Origin: Pseudeuparius sepicola
Lineage: Eukaryota; Arthropoda; Insecta; Coleoptera; Anthribidae
Assembly (NCBI GenBank): GCA_963920635.1
Contig: OY987298.1
Coordinates: forward strand, 140,900,257 to 140,964,256
Reading direction: 5' to 3'
DNA: 64,000 nucleotides
The notes under the pieces are model-generated. The model was not told the origin of the DNA. It did not search any database and saw only the letters and a program-made list of their open reading frames with translations. Made by a program: the position numbers and the translations under genes. Shown here in pieces: positions 1 through 10,090 of the stretch (positions within the stretch are counted from its first letter, which is position 1; the number at the start of each line of letters is the position of its first letter).

Positions 1-344
1 TGATTCTGTACATAATTATTTTGCACACGACTCAAAGTGTTGGTAATCTCAAGCACAAATCACAATGAAACATGTGCACATACATAAAGTTGAGCTACTT
101 CAAATAAAAGACACAAGAAAACCTAAATCCCAAAGTAAACGTAAACGTAGTATTATACCTAAAATATCTTTGAATTTGTAGACAAAACGCCCTGACAATT
201 AAATCACTACTTCAACATCGAATTTTTACAATTCCATGTCTATAGCTTCTTCTTATTACATTATTAAGGATGTGACGATACAATTTTCATTAAATGTCAT
301 ATTTGAATGTATCTTCTTTTTGTATTAATTATGTAATATTTTAG

Positions 345-1390
345 ATTTTCCTTTTCCTTCTTTGCCACACCTACCTAACATAACAAACGAGACTGGGAAC
401 GACGCACTACGGTTTATCGAATGTATTGTTAAAGAAGTAAAAATAGGATTAGATGATTCCTTCAAACTTCCACCAAACCCTTTGGTTGTCCAAAAGGATT
501 TTTCATTTGATGTCGACGTTCCTGTAGTTGGGAAGTAAGTCATCTCGGACACAGCGAATAGGAAAATATTAATTTTATTTCTTATAGGGTTAAAGTTAGA
601 TTACCACTTATCCAAGTAGATGGTATCCAAAACTACACCATCAGTCAGTTAAATGGCAGCGTCGATAAAGAAAATGGCGTCATCAAAAAAGCCATCTACA
701 ACATCGGGGTAATCTTCAAAGAGATCACGCTCAGTGGTACGTGGATTATGGAGAAAACTGTGCTTTTGATAAAGACCAAGAAAGTTGGGGACTTTGTGTG
801 AGTTCACAGACTTTCAAATGAAAGACATTCTTCAACTTAAAGTTAATTTTTTAGGATACGTATTCAAGATTTAGCAATAGCTATGTTCTGGAACATGATA
901 CTTCCTGGAAAAGCTGAAGTAGGAAAACTTCAAGATGCCGAAGTGGGTCTTAAAGCAGGAAATGTTAAGGTAATTGGTACCAACTTAAAGTTGCATAAAC
1001 ACCCTAAATATAATTATTGTAATGTAGATTGTAGAGTTTCGAATTAGTTTTCATTTAATACTGAAACATATCCACTTATACCTACATGACGGAACTCAGT
1101 GCTTTTGACTGTCTGTTTTGGCTTTGTCTTTGAGCGATAATACCGCTTCCATCCATAAGCCTTTCTTTCTTTTTTCTATACATATCAATAATTATTGTTT
1201 TTAGGTTGATATGACAAATTCTCCATTCCCTGGAATAGCTGAAGCATTGACGAAGATCTTGAATAAAAACGAAGATCAGGGGGGCGACAATTTTCTAGGA
1301 ACTGTGGTTTCTCCAGTTATAAAATCTACCTTAAATGACTTATGGTCGAAGAATGCTGAGAAGATAGATTCCGTTATAAAACAATGTTAA
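345..1390 (+). CDS. Secreted JHBP/group-7-allergen-like protein, gene A (5' partial)
   Basis: Four exons can be joined: 345-534, 588-797, 855-969 and 1205-1390. All have AG acceptors and GT donors (gtaagt, gtgagt, gtaatt), and TAA is at 1388-1390. They encode about 232 residues. The first exon, which should carry the signal peptide, is not found and probably lies left of the window; the first visible intron is phase 1. The introns between visible exons have phases 2, 2 and 0, exactly as in gene C (21744-28179), and the fourth exon of both is 115 bp, so the two are paralogues. One cysteine lies near the N-terminus (FIECIV) and one is the last residue (IKQC); both positions recur in gene C. N-glycosylation sequons (NIT, NET, NYT) suit a secreted protein. 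Family placement among TULIP-like lipid binders is by fold-like pattern and length, not by a signature motif. Ligand and role are unknown. Confidence 0.8.
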
Positions 1391-1445
1391 AATATAAAAT
1401 ACAAAGAAGTCTATGTTGTGCAGTCTTTATAAAGCAGTCCTACAA
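1391..1445. other. 3' end of gene A
   Basis: AT-rich sequence directly after the stop codon. It contains tataaa-like stretches but no perfect AATAAA. It is cut off by the hAT copy starting near 1446, so the original 3' UTR may have been interrupted. Confidence 0.4.
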
Positions 1446-2440
1446 CACGGGCGTAGCCAGGATTTAGTTTTGGGGGGGGGTTTAGTTTGAGAAGTAAATA
1501 AAACAACAAAAATATACTTACATGAAATTTAATATCTATATATTCATCCGAAAAACTACGACATATTTATAAAGTTCTTAACTTTAAATGAAATGGATAA
1601 ATTAATTTCGTTCCTCTGCGCTAAATCTAAAACCATTAAAGAAGAAATCTTCGGCTTTTTCTTTTAAATATATCCACTAGGTACTTCATCTGCATGAATT
1701 TCTGTTCCATAGTGAATGTTCATTAGAGCCAAACCATTAAGTCTGTTTTCACTTGTAGTGTTTCGTAAATAGTTTTTCAGTCTCCTTAGGCTCGAGAAAG
1801 ACCTTTCTGGGGTAGCAGTGGATACAGGAATGGTAGCCAAGATTTGTAGTAATGTGTAAATATTAGGATAAAGGTTTTTATCGCACATATCTAGGCATTC
1901 CAAACTAGATTTCGGGGTAGGCAGTCTTCTTATCAGCATGCAAGGTAGCTGAAGCTTTGATAGCTAAATCCAAATTTGTTTCTTTATTAGAAACCCCTTG
2001 ACCTTGACTACACCACTTTTTCCAGTAGTCCATACCTTTAGGTTTATCACCCTTCCTTTTTTTCCCCTCCATTTTTCGACAGTAATAATGATTCACGTAT
2101 CTATCCTTAACAAGGTCATCGAATAACAGTGCACTAAAATTACTCACTTACACGGTACACTTAATTCTCTTCACTATTCGTTCACCACTTTTCACTTTTA
2201 TTCGCTTCGAGTTCGCATGGAACAATACTGCCGTAAGCGCGGTCACGCGCCGCTTATATAGCAGGCCAGTAGCCGTCCAGAAACTTCCACGAACTTCCAC
2301 AAAGTTCCGCTCATTTCGACCGAGGGGCGTGGCGAATATATATACATATTAAATTCTAAATATTTCCCTTACCCCGGCACCTCAGGAAAAAATTTTACCA
2401 CGCCGCCCCCCCCGTTTAGATTTGCCTGGATCTGCCTCTG
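1446..2440 (-). mobile_element. Internally deleted hAT transposon, copy 1
   Basis: The ends are related imperfect inverted repeats: CACGGGCGTAGCCAGG followed by a G run on the left, and on the right the complement of CAGAGGCAGATCCAGG followed by a G run. No clear 8-bp target duplication is visible (TCCTACAA against ATTTGAGG). Read on the minus strand it holds promoter-like sequence, a basic N-terminal piece and a hAT C-terminal piece fused across a large internal deletion. A near-identical copy with the same deletion lies at 22730-23627 in the opposite orientation, so both derive from an already deleted, non-autonomous element. Confidence 0.75.
1664..2072 (-). pseudogene. hAT transposase remnant (N-terminus joined to dimerisation domain)
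   Basis: The likely start is the ATG at 2072 (MEGKKRKGDKPKG), followed by a basic region and WKKWCSQGQG, ending in a stop after YPEI near 1905. The shifted frame 1939-1664 carries the hAT C-terminal dimerisation signature: LQILATIPVSTATPERSFS, then LRRLKNYLRN and LNGLALMNIH. The two parts overlap out of frame, so no continuous transposase exists. The catalytic core is absent. The C-terminus also differs from copy 2 by a small indel after HADEV. It cannot encode an active transposase. Confidence 0.75.
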
Positions 2441-3064
2441 ATTTGAGGCCCATGACCTACTTTCGGAGGTATTTTTTGAAAAACCCGAAAAATGCTGAAA
2501 CTTCCTCGGCTTATAAAATTTTTGTTTCAAGATTATAAAAATGTCCTAATGAAATGTATGGAAAAACTTATTGCTTCTCTTAGAATTTGGAAAAATACCA
2601 TGGTTTAGGGGGTGCTCTCTTATCATTTAAAAAATTACTCAATTTATCGCAGGCGTATATTAACTAGAAAATTTAAAAAATGTGCGCGATACAGATACGA
2701 GAAATTTCCGAGATTAGGCTTAAATCAATCAGTTTTGTCCACCAATTTTATTTCGACATTTTTTCGATATCTCTTGAAAACAAAAAAAAGTTAAAGGCCG
2801 AAGAAGTTTCGGCAATTTTAGAGTTTTTCAAAAATATCTCGTAAAGTAGGCCATGGATCTCGAATGTATTTTTACACAGAGTTAGTCCATTAAAAAAAAT
2901 AAAATAGAGATAATTATTTAAGCAGTGTACTAAAATGAATAAAATAAGTTTAGCTTTTCTTTAACGTGCAATATTATATACCTATGTATAAATTAATTTG
3001 ACAAAAATAGTGTTTTACTTACCTAATTTTAGAAAAACAGTACTAGCACGGAAGTACATAAATA
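2441..3064. other. No gene seen
   Basis: AT-rich intergenic sequence between the hAT copy and the mariner-like element. The first part resembles repeats common in such genomes (aaaatttttt-type runs, a phrase about 'ctcgtaaagtagg'), but no matching partner was found in the window. The 60-residue ORF at 2612-2794 is low-complexity and not supported. Confidence 0.4.
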
Positions 3065-4991
3065 CAGTGTGACCCATTTGTTTTGGGGTCAGTCTGTAAA
3101 AAGTGTATCAATCGTGCGATTTGGCTGATTTTTTTTTAAATTGTAGAGCTCGAAGAACTGCACATTTTGAACAAAAATTGCCTGGTTCGCATAAAATCCA
3201 AAGCCTACTATGACCGTTTTTATGAGCAAAATTTTAAGAAACCATATTAGCGTTTTTTTTTGAAAAAATCTGTGTGCGCCAATGGATTGAGCACCCCTCG
3301 AAATGGGTATGTACAAAATTTCATCAAAATATTTCAAGTAATAACGATTTTGTAGAAAAATTAAAAATGCAGCCAAGGTACGTCTTTATTTTCAAAAATT
3401 CAAAGTTGGCCATGGAAAATAATTGAATTGTAATAATACAACCTTATGCTTATAAACACAAAACATAAAAACAATTAAAATTATAAAATTTTTGTAACTT
3501 CTACCAAGCCTCCATTTTCTACAATGCATTTGTCGTTCCTCTTGCGTACATTCAAAATTACATTTCGTATTTGCTGTGGAGTAATTTCCTCACAACTACG
3601 GTTTATCCTAGCTTGCAGTTCTTGTAAATTATGGGGTCTTGACTTATAAACATTTTGCTTAAGTGTACCCCAAAGAAAAAAATCTAAAGGAGTTAAGTCC
3701 GGAGATCTCGGTGGCCACTCACAGTTCGCCCTATCCAACAGTTTTCAAAATTATTATCTAGCCAGTTTCTGATTAAACGAGCATTATGAATAGGACTGCC
3801 ATCTAACTTTAACTTTAAATTTAAACGGTATCTTAATGGTAACTCATCTAAAGCATTTCTAAATTCAATTTCTAGAAAATTCAAGAAGCCAGCCGCATTC
3901 AAATTCCCTTCAAAGAAAATGGGCCAATTATTCTGTCGCGTAGTATTCCACACCAAACGTTAATTTTTTGTGAATATTGTCTCCTTGCATTTATTATAAA
4001 CTCTGGATTTTCAGCTGACCAGTGACGGCAGTTTTGACTTGATACTACACCATTTGTAGTAAACGTGGCTTCGTCGGTGAATAAAATTTCATTTAAAAAG
4101 TTGCCATTATGGAGATATTCACCTTGCAGCCAATAGCAAAATTCTAATCTTCTCTCCTCATCTCCTGGTTCCAGGGTGTGCAAAAATTTTGGCTTAAACG
4201 GTTTTATTTTGTTTTGTCTCAAACATCTCCTTATACTCTCTCTGGGTATATGAAGGTCTAAACTAGCCGTTCGAACACTATTTCGAGGATTGTCACTAAA
4301 GTATTGCAGAATTTGATTGTTATTTTCAACAAGTCCACGGCGTCCATTTTGCCTAGTTTTTAATAAATTTTTAGAAATAGATCCAGTTTCATCAAAAATA
4401 TTGTTTATACGTTGTACAGTACTTCGACTCACTGATCTACCTGGGTGTCTATTGTTAAATTCGGCCGCAGCTTCTGCTGCCGAGCGCTCGTTGTCGCCCA
4501 CGAGTCGAACAATTTCTATTTTGTCTCTTATGCTTAAATATTCCATAATTATGATAATTAATTGTATTGAGCACAAACAATTTCTGAACTCAATTTAGAC
4601 AGTTTGACACTTAATAAAAGTAAACAATTCAATTATTTTCCATGGCCAACTTTGAATTTTTGAAAATAAAGACGTACCTTGGCTGCATTTTTAATTTTTC
4701 TACAAAATCGTTATTACTTGAAATATTTTGATGAAATTTTGTACATACCCATTTCGAGGGGTGCTCAATCCATTGGCGCACACAGATTTTTTCAAAAAAA
4801 AACGCTAATATGGTTTCTTAAAATTTTGCTCATAAAAACGGTCATAGTAGGCTTTGGATTTTATGCGAACCAGGCAATTTTTGTTCAAAATGTGCAGTTC
4901 TTCGAGCTCTACAATTTAAAAAAAAAATCAGCCAAATCGCACGATTGATACACTTTTTACAGACTGACCCCAAAACAAATGGGTCACACTG
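3065..4991 (-). mobile_element. Mariner-like transposon with long TIRs
   Basis: The target TA is duplicated at 3063-3064 and 4992-4993. The termini are CAGTGTGACCC and its complement. The inverted repeats are unusually long, about 367 bp (3065-3431 and 4625-4991), and nearly perfect; the same 89-95 residue ORF appears in both arms only because the arms are copies. Between them lies one degenerate transposase on the minus strand. The near identity of the arms suggests recent activity or gene conversion. Total length is 1927 bp. Confidence 0.9.
3481..4546 (-). pseudogene. Tc1/mariner-superfamily transposase, frameshifted
   Basis: Translation probably starts at 4546 (MEYLSIRDKIEIVRLVGDNE). The first frame runs to 3899 and contains a helix-turn-helix region (SVSRSTVQRINNIFDETGS), a second DNA-binding stretch and the first catalytic aspartate (LFTDEATF). 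A second frame (3956-3693) has the second aspartate (KLDGSPIHNARL). A third (3738-3481) has WPPRSPDLTPLDFFLWGTLK with the third aspartate. Two frameshifts separate the three parts, so it is inactive. The DDD pattern and the WPPRSPDLTPLD motif place it with mariner-like rather than hAT enzymes. It would have cut and pasted the element bounded by the flanking TIRs. Confidence 0.88.
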
Positions 4992-5087
4992 TATGTAAAT
5001 TTCACATCTTGAATATGAACTTTGTGATTATTATATTATGGTCTTTTGTAATGGGCGGGTATGTCGTTGTAAGAGGTAAAATGGTCG

Positions 5088-5303
5088 CTAACACGATAAA
5101 CTTACCCACGGTATGTCATTGCGCATCTTGTGACGCGTCAGTTGCGAGTCAGAATTTAAATTGCTCCATATGTCTTGTCTGCGGCCTGCAGCAATCGATT
5201 TTTTGGCAAGATTATTGTCCTTGGGAAATCTATAGTACTTAATTTCCGTTCCCTTACTGTTTCTGTTATTATTTGGACAAACGATGACTGCACATCCCGG
5301 CAT
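5088..5303 (-). pseudogene. THAP zinc-finger domain fragment
   Basis: The ORF begins MPGCAVIVC, the usual start of a THAP (C2CH) DNA-binding domain with Cys-x4-Cys. It continues with IKYYRFPKDNNLAKK and then IAAGRRQD in place of the usual W-I-x-A-C-x-R-x-D. The fragment ends before the downstream Cys-His pair, so the finger is incomplete. The conserved tryptophan and cysteine positions read S and G. THAP domains occur in P-element-like transposases and in host regulators. Here the fragment sits directly beside a mariner element and no catalytic part was found. A first exon of a decayed gene is also possible. Confidence 0.65.
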
Positions 5304-5506
5304 TTCTGGCCTATTTTAAAGCACTGTCGAGCTGGACTGGCAGTTGTTTACACTTTTTTCTTGACACATTAAACTGTAAACTATAAAAAATCGTAAAACA
5401 CAACCGCATTTTGAATTCGTGACTCGCAACTGACGTTATTTTCAAAAATTAGAACTATTTTTTAATCAATTAGACCATTTGTGATTCGACCTTTTGTGAC
5501 TCGACC
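5304..5506. other. No gene seen
   Basis: AT-rich spacer with a short inverted pair (a phrase near 'gactcgcaactgac' at 5420 complements one near 5145). This suggests the THAP fragment lies in its own small foldback. Confidence 0.35.
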
Positions 5507-7253
5507 CAGTGGCGTAACTACAGGGTGTTCAGAGTGTTCAGTGAACACGGGCCCAGAGCCGCTAGGGGCCCACCGCCACCAAGATTCATGCAGGGCACAT
5601 AAATTTACCTAAGTACCCGACGATCCACGTCCACTCGGTTTTTCCGAGACGAGCCGATTGATGTGGTGCTGCGTAACCGACGAATCAGAATCTCTAATCG
5701 GTTACACAGAAGGCGATTGAAATTTCGCAACAATAAAAATGCAAGGATAAGCCACGGGGCCCCCAGGCCTACTGCGGGAACGCGAAAACTGAAAATAAAA
5801 TTTCGAACAGTGGTTCTTAAATGGGAAATACCTACTTACTAAGGCCCAATTATGATCGAAAATTCGCTTTTTCGATGTTTGGGAAAATGGCTGCTGTGAC
5901 GTCATCGATATTTCTTCCCCAGAATCATAGGTACATACCATATTTTCCCTATATATCATTCTCTCATCAATCTCTCAAGTTTTGCAGAAAAATATTTTCT
6001 GTATCCTTTATTGTTGCATACACCTTTAGCTTTTAATTTAAGCCATGTACTAAAATCAATAAAATAAAATAAAATAAATCTAGGTTTTCGTAAAATTGTC
6101 ACAAGTTTTTTAAAATCAAAAAGCTTGTCGAGCGAATTGTAATTATAATTGGAAGTAGGTAGGTACTTGCTTATCAACCAATCACTGTCCAATAACATTA
6201 ATTGGTACCTACTTTTATGAACATTTCTCGCGACAAGCTTTTTGATTTACAAAAACTTTTCGAAATTTGGCATTGAATTATCACCTATAAATAGACTTAT
6301 TTTATTTTTTTCTAATCACCAGGATTGGTTTTCCGAAATCTAGCTAGCCATGGAAACAACTGATAGTCCGCAATTATTTAAGAGTATGTTAGGGTGTCTG
6401 TACACCCTTAAATTTATTCAACTGGAATATTTTTTAAAATTTGTTTGTAGCAAACAATAATAGCAAACAAGTTAGTAACAAGCATAATTCAAAAATTTAG
6501 AAAATATTCTAATACATTTAAGGGTGCATAAGGCACTCTAACATACTCTTAAATAATTTCTGACTATCAATTGTTTCCATGGCTAGCTAGATTTCGGACA
6601 CCGATCCTGGTAAATAGAAAAAATTCCATGTTTTAACATATTTGACCCTTTAGATTTTGAAAAATAAAAGATAGAGAAAATCTTTCCTACAAAAGTTGTT
6701 AAGAATAATAAGGACTTGCAATGTATAGGGAAAAACATTTCGGTCATAATTGGACCTTGGTATGTCCCATTTAAAAACCCCTGTTCGAAATTGTATTTTC
6801 AGTTTTTACGTTCCCGCAGTAGGCCTGGGGCATCGAGTTTGGATCACCCTGTACAGCACGTACATGGTGATTCAACATTTTGACCCATAAAATGGCGTTT
6901 TTCGATCTGTAGTGAGCAATGCGCATAATTTTTAACTTTTGGTCAATACAAAATTTAAGTTGGATTATCCTCTATGTACCTATACAGTCCCATTTTCGAT
7001 AATTTTGAGAGGTATCTTGGTTATTGTTAGAAATAGGGAGTTGCGGTTTTCGGGACATACTTGTTCATAAGATAAAAGGCGATTTTTAAAATTTGCCATT
7101 TTCGAGCACCCCCCGTATATATTCGTTATACGCTAACCTGTTGAAATGGTACAAATCGACCATTATAGATTTTTTCACGTAAAATATACAAGAATCAGAG
7201 GGGCCCACCTGAAATTTTGAACACGGGCCTACTCTTCCGTAGTTACGCCACTG
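5507..7253. mobile_element. Non-autonomous element with hAT-type ends
   Basis: The left end is CAGTGGCGTAACTAC and the right end its exact complement GTAGTTACGCCACTG. Both are followed inwards by GGGCCC-rich sequence, a style typical of hAT elements. Flanking 8-mers (ACTCGACC and GCTGGTAC) do not match, so the target duplication is lost or the ends are chimeric. No transposase was found. The interior is filled by a nested foldback. Confidence 0.65.
5761..6830. repeat. Foldback element nested in the 5.5-7.3 kb element
   Basis: The outer arms at about 5761-5850 and 6740-6830 are inverted copies (AGGCCTACTGCGGGAACG on the left). A second inverted pair lies inside (about 6322-6450 and 6470-6612, including CTAGCTAGCCATGGAAACAA). 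A third piece at 6115-6245 has AAAGCTTGTCG-type arms that recur near 15270, 45185 and 54725. At least two insertions are therefore stacked. No coding sequence was found. Confidence 0.7.
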
Positions 7254-7690
7254 GCTGGTACGTAGTATTTTGAAGGAAAAAAAGTAGGTAATTATTTAGT
7301 ATAATGTATAGGTACCCTAGATTTTTCTGCAAAACACATACTAAAAAGAAGGCATATTCTTCTTTAATGGGCCTATATAAAAAAGAAGTGGAATTCACTA
7401 CGATTGCACATATAGTCTGAATGTCAATAGTCCGTATATTAACGGTCTAGTCCGTATATGAAATGCCATGTCATTTACATACGGTCTGCGCCATTTAGGC
7501 CGTACCTATAGATACAGCCTAGACTGTATACATACGGTCTGTTTTCATATACGGTCTGTAACATATACACAATATTAAAAATATTGAAGCTGAATATAAC
7601 ATGTGGTTTTCGCAGTTTATTAATAACGTTTTTATTTGACAAGTAAGTTTTTTTGCAATAATATTGAATCCTTACCTTAAGGGGGCATTG
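7254..7690. other. Spacer with dyad CCGTATAT repeats
   Basis: No gene seen. From about 7414 to 7562 the motifs 'agtccgtatatgaaa' and 'tttcatatacggtct' alternate on both strands, forming an imperfect hairpin of about 130 bp. This is probably a small foldback element. Confidence 0.45.
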
Positions 7691-7822
7691 GCCTTACTTT
7701 TTATAGGTGACACTGAAGATGGCTTGTTAGCCGAAAACGCTCTGCCATGATTTTTAAATATATTGTGAGCAAAGTATAAATTCTACTTTCATCTCGATTA
7801 TACATACACATTAATTATTATT
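7691..7822 (+). mobile_element. Penelope-like 3' tail with hammerhead-like core (tentative)
   Basis: The segment contains CTGAAGA (7713-7719), a perfect 4-bp stem GGCT/AGCC closing a TGTT loop (7721-7732), then GAAA (7733-7736). That is the order of a hammerhead ribozyme core (CUGANGA, stem II, GAAA). Known Penelope-like retroelements carry such ribozymes near their ends. The stem I and III partners and the cleavage triplet are not clear here, so activity is unproven. It abuts the start of the gene B duplication. Confidence 0.4.
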
Positions 7823-8096
7823 CCTACAATAATCGAAAAAAAAAACCTGAGTATCCACTCTAAAACAAATAGGTCGCTGCTTCCTTATATCCTTAGGTTG
7901 AATAATGATGACGATGACCACAGTCAGTGTTATAATCACTGCTACAGCGTTGACTGAAAAATCTTCACCCAACGGCTACAGAATCTTCACCCAACGGCTA
8001 CAGTCTATATCCCAAAATAAGTGCAGGCTCTCAACTTTGTACAACACAAGAGAGAGTCGTATGTCTTAGTATCTCAAAATTTTCTTATTTTTTCAG

Positions 8097-9098
8097 AATC
8101 CATATGGTCAATACGACATTCACTGGAACCTTGGGCGTGGTTAATTCTGGAGAGGAATTTCCAAGGCAAATCAACGATGTCTCTCTTGACATCAACGTCG
8201 GGGAAACTTGGGTAAGTTTCGGTGGAATAAATTCGATATTTAGGTATTTTTCAATGTTTTCGAAAATAGACGAGTCTACTCATAATTTAGCCTTGAAAAA
8301 AAAAAGATAAAAAAAAGTACAGAACTAGAGCTATGCTTGCTTGTCAATGTGGCCGAATTAGGAAACATTGATGTTGGTGTTGAATAACTCACTATTTATT
8401 GTTACTATTTTTGCTGTTTTGTGGTACCATCGAATGGCGAACAAGAGATGTTCTCACCTAACCTAACTGGATCAGCAGCAGCATTTTGTTTTCTGATTGT
8501 GTCGCTGGTTTCGGAAAGTATTTCTGATGTTCTAAAGCGTACCACAAAACATCATAAATATTTTGTTGTGAATATAGGCGCACTACACATTTTTAAAATG
8601 TTTCGTGACAGGGAAAACTAGGACTGCTATTATTGCCACCGTGAGCGAGTTTTATGAAGTATGTATGAATGTATGAATGTAGTATATAGGCAACTAGTGA
8701 CCGTAAATAGTGAGTTATTCAACTCCAATATAAGTATTACCTACTTATTGCTTTCGCTATTCTGACAAACTAGGATAGTACTATGGCGGAACTTTCCTGT
8801 TGTGCTTTCATATCGAGCCACAAAATACATTGTACTTATCGCAGTTCTTCGTGTTTCTTGTTACAATAAGAATTGTCCCTAAATATCGCACTAAGGATAT
8901 TTGTAGGCTGAAGTTAGCAACTTGGGAGCTGAGGAATCACAAATCATCGCTAATGCTGTTAAAATAGTTTTGAATGCTATACCAACTTCAGTCACTTCGG
9001 CGGCTCTCAGGGAAAGGATTGACACGTTCTGGATAGGTCACCCAGAGAGGATAGACGCTGTCATCAAAAACTGCAAGAAAACAACTAACAAAATATAA
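8097..9098 (+). CDS. JHBP/group-7-allergen-like gene B, 3' exons only
   Basis: Two exons are present: 8097-8211 (115 bp, acceptor tttcag, donor gtaagt) and 8907-9098 (64 codons including TAA at 9096-9098). They match the fourth and fifth exons of gene C in length, phase and most residues (for example ALRERIDTFWIGHPERIDA is identical). The C-terminal cysteine is kept (IKNCKK). No equivalents of exons 1-3 occur between 1390 and 8097; the duplication breakpoint falls in the preceding intron. Splice sites and reading frame remain intact, so it decayed little or is recent. It could only be expressed as a fusion to other upstream exons; otherwise it is a truncated pseudogene. Confidence 0.75.
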
Positions 9099-9130
9099 CT
9101 GTATAAGTTAATACAAAAGTATTTGCAAGA

Positions 9131-9136
9131 AATAAA
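9131..9136 (+). terminator. Poly(A) signal AATAAA of gene B
   Basis: A canonical AATAAA lies 33 bp after the stop codon and is conserved in gene C at 28223-28228. Confidence 0.7.
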
Positions 9137-9464
9137 CAAACAAAATCATTTTTATTAGTTTGCCTGTCTAAGTTAGCATTAATGTTAATTAAAATTAAAT
9201 AGATAATTTTGGGAGAAGCCTACTCCAAGACAGGGAATTTATAAAATTTTAATGGAAATACATTACCTATTGAAAACCTTTTTTTTTAAACATCAAAAAA
9301 TATACTGGAGCAAGACATATTTTGATAATACCATAATTCACTCTCTTACTCTCTAGAGGGTATAATGTAATATTATAGACCATACCACACTAATCCATGA
9401 ATCCACTTTTAACACTGGTTTCTCAAAATAATATTTTTGACATCGACCAAAATGTTAATATAGT

Positions 9465-10090
9465 TATTTATGTACCAAGGCACTGAAGTTCAACTTTTTA
9501 TAACTCATGTGGAGTTTAGTTGCTGAGGCCTCTGGCCGAGGCAAATAAACCACATGAGTCATAAAAAGAACTTCAGTGACGAGGTACATATTATATTTTT
9601 TTTTAAATCGGAAAAAAAAATGTTTTATTAGGCAAGAAAATAATATTAAGGGATCACCCGTACATGAACCGACTACGCGCGGCGTTGCTTGACTTTGACG
9701 ATCGCTCTACCTAGGACAAGTATGATGAGACACGGCACCTTCTGACAGAAAAACCAAACTGCTGCGTTGTGCAGCCTACACAACAAATCTATTGATATTC
9801 AAATTTACTAAAATATGTATACTAAAGGATTGCGCTTCTATAGGATACAATTTCGCAATGTGTACGAAAAGTTAAATGAGGCTTTATCGGCCGGGTTTTG
9901 AATATTTGGTCACTTTTGACGGGCGATTTCTCCGCGTCTGGCGTTTGATGTTTACATCTCGCCAAGGCCTACTTATTGAAAAAATCGTACAATAATGGGC
10001 TACATTATTGTACGATTTCTGTGCTTTTAATGACGATTTTGGGACATTTTAATGCCGATTTCAAGAAAATTATATTTTTGTTCGAATGTG
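9465..10090 (+). repeat. 600-bp repeat with a hairpin at each end, copy 1
   Basis: The left end is a palindrome of about 125 bp (GTACCAAGGCACTGAAGTTC paired with its complement near 9590). The right end has a perfect hairpin AAATCGTACAATAATG with complement around 9990-10018. Between them lies moderately GC-rich sequence without an ORF. An almost complete inverted copy occupies about 30085-30712, and an internally deleted direct copy about 30713-30905. This is a non-autonomous foldback family of unknown class. Confidence 0.75.

Larger units (their letters stand above)
7822..9455 (+). repeat. Segmental duplication carrying gene B
   Basis: This segment aligns with about 25773-29530 once two insertions in the latter are removed. 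Similarity starts inside the intron before the penultimate exon and runs past the poly(A) signal to about 9455. Intronic phrases such as 'gcttccttatatccttagg' are shared. Local differences include a 22-bp tandem duplication at 7960-8003 (AATCTTCACCCAACGGCTAC twice). Confidence 0.85.

Noticed and set aside
3089..4948. Identical ORFs of 95 and 89 residues on opposite strands
   Set aside because: They are the two arms of the long TIR read in opposite directions and have no protein features.
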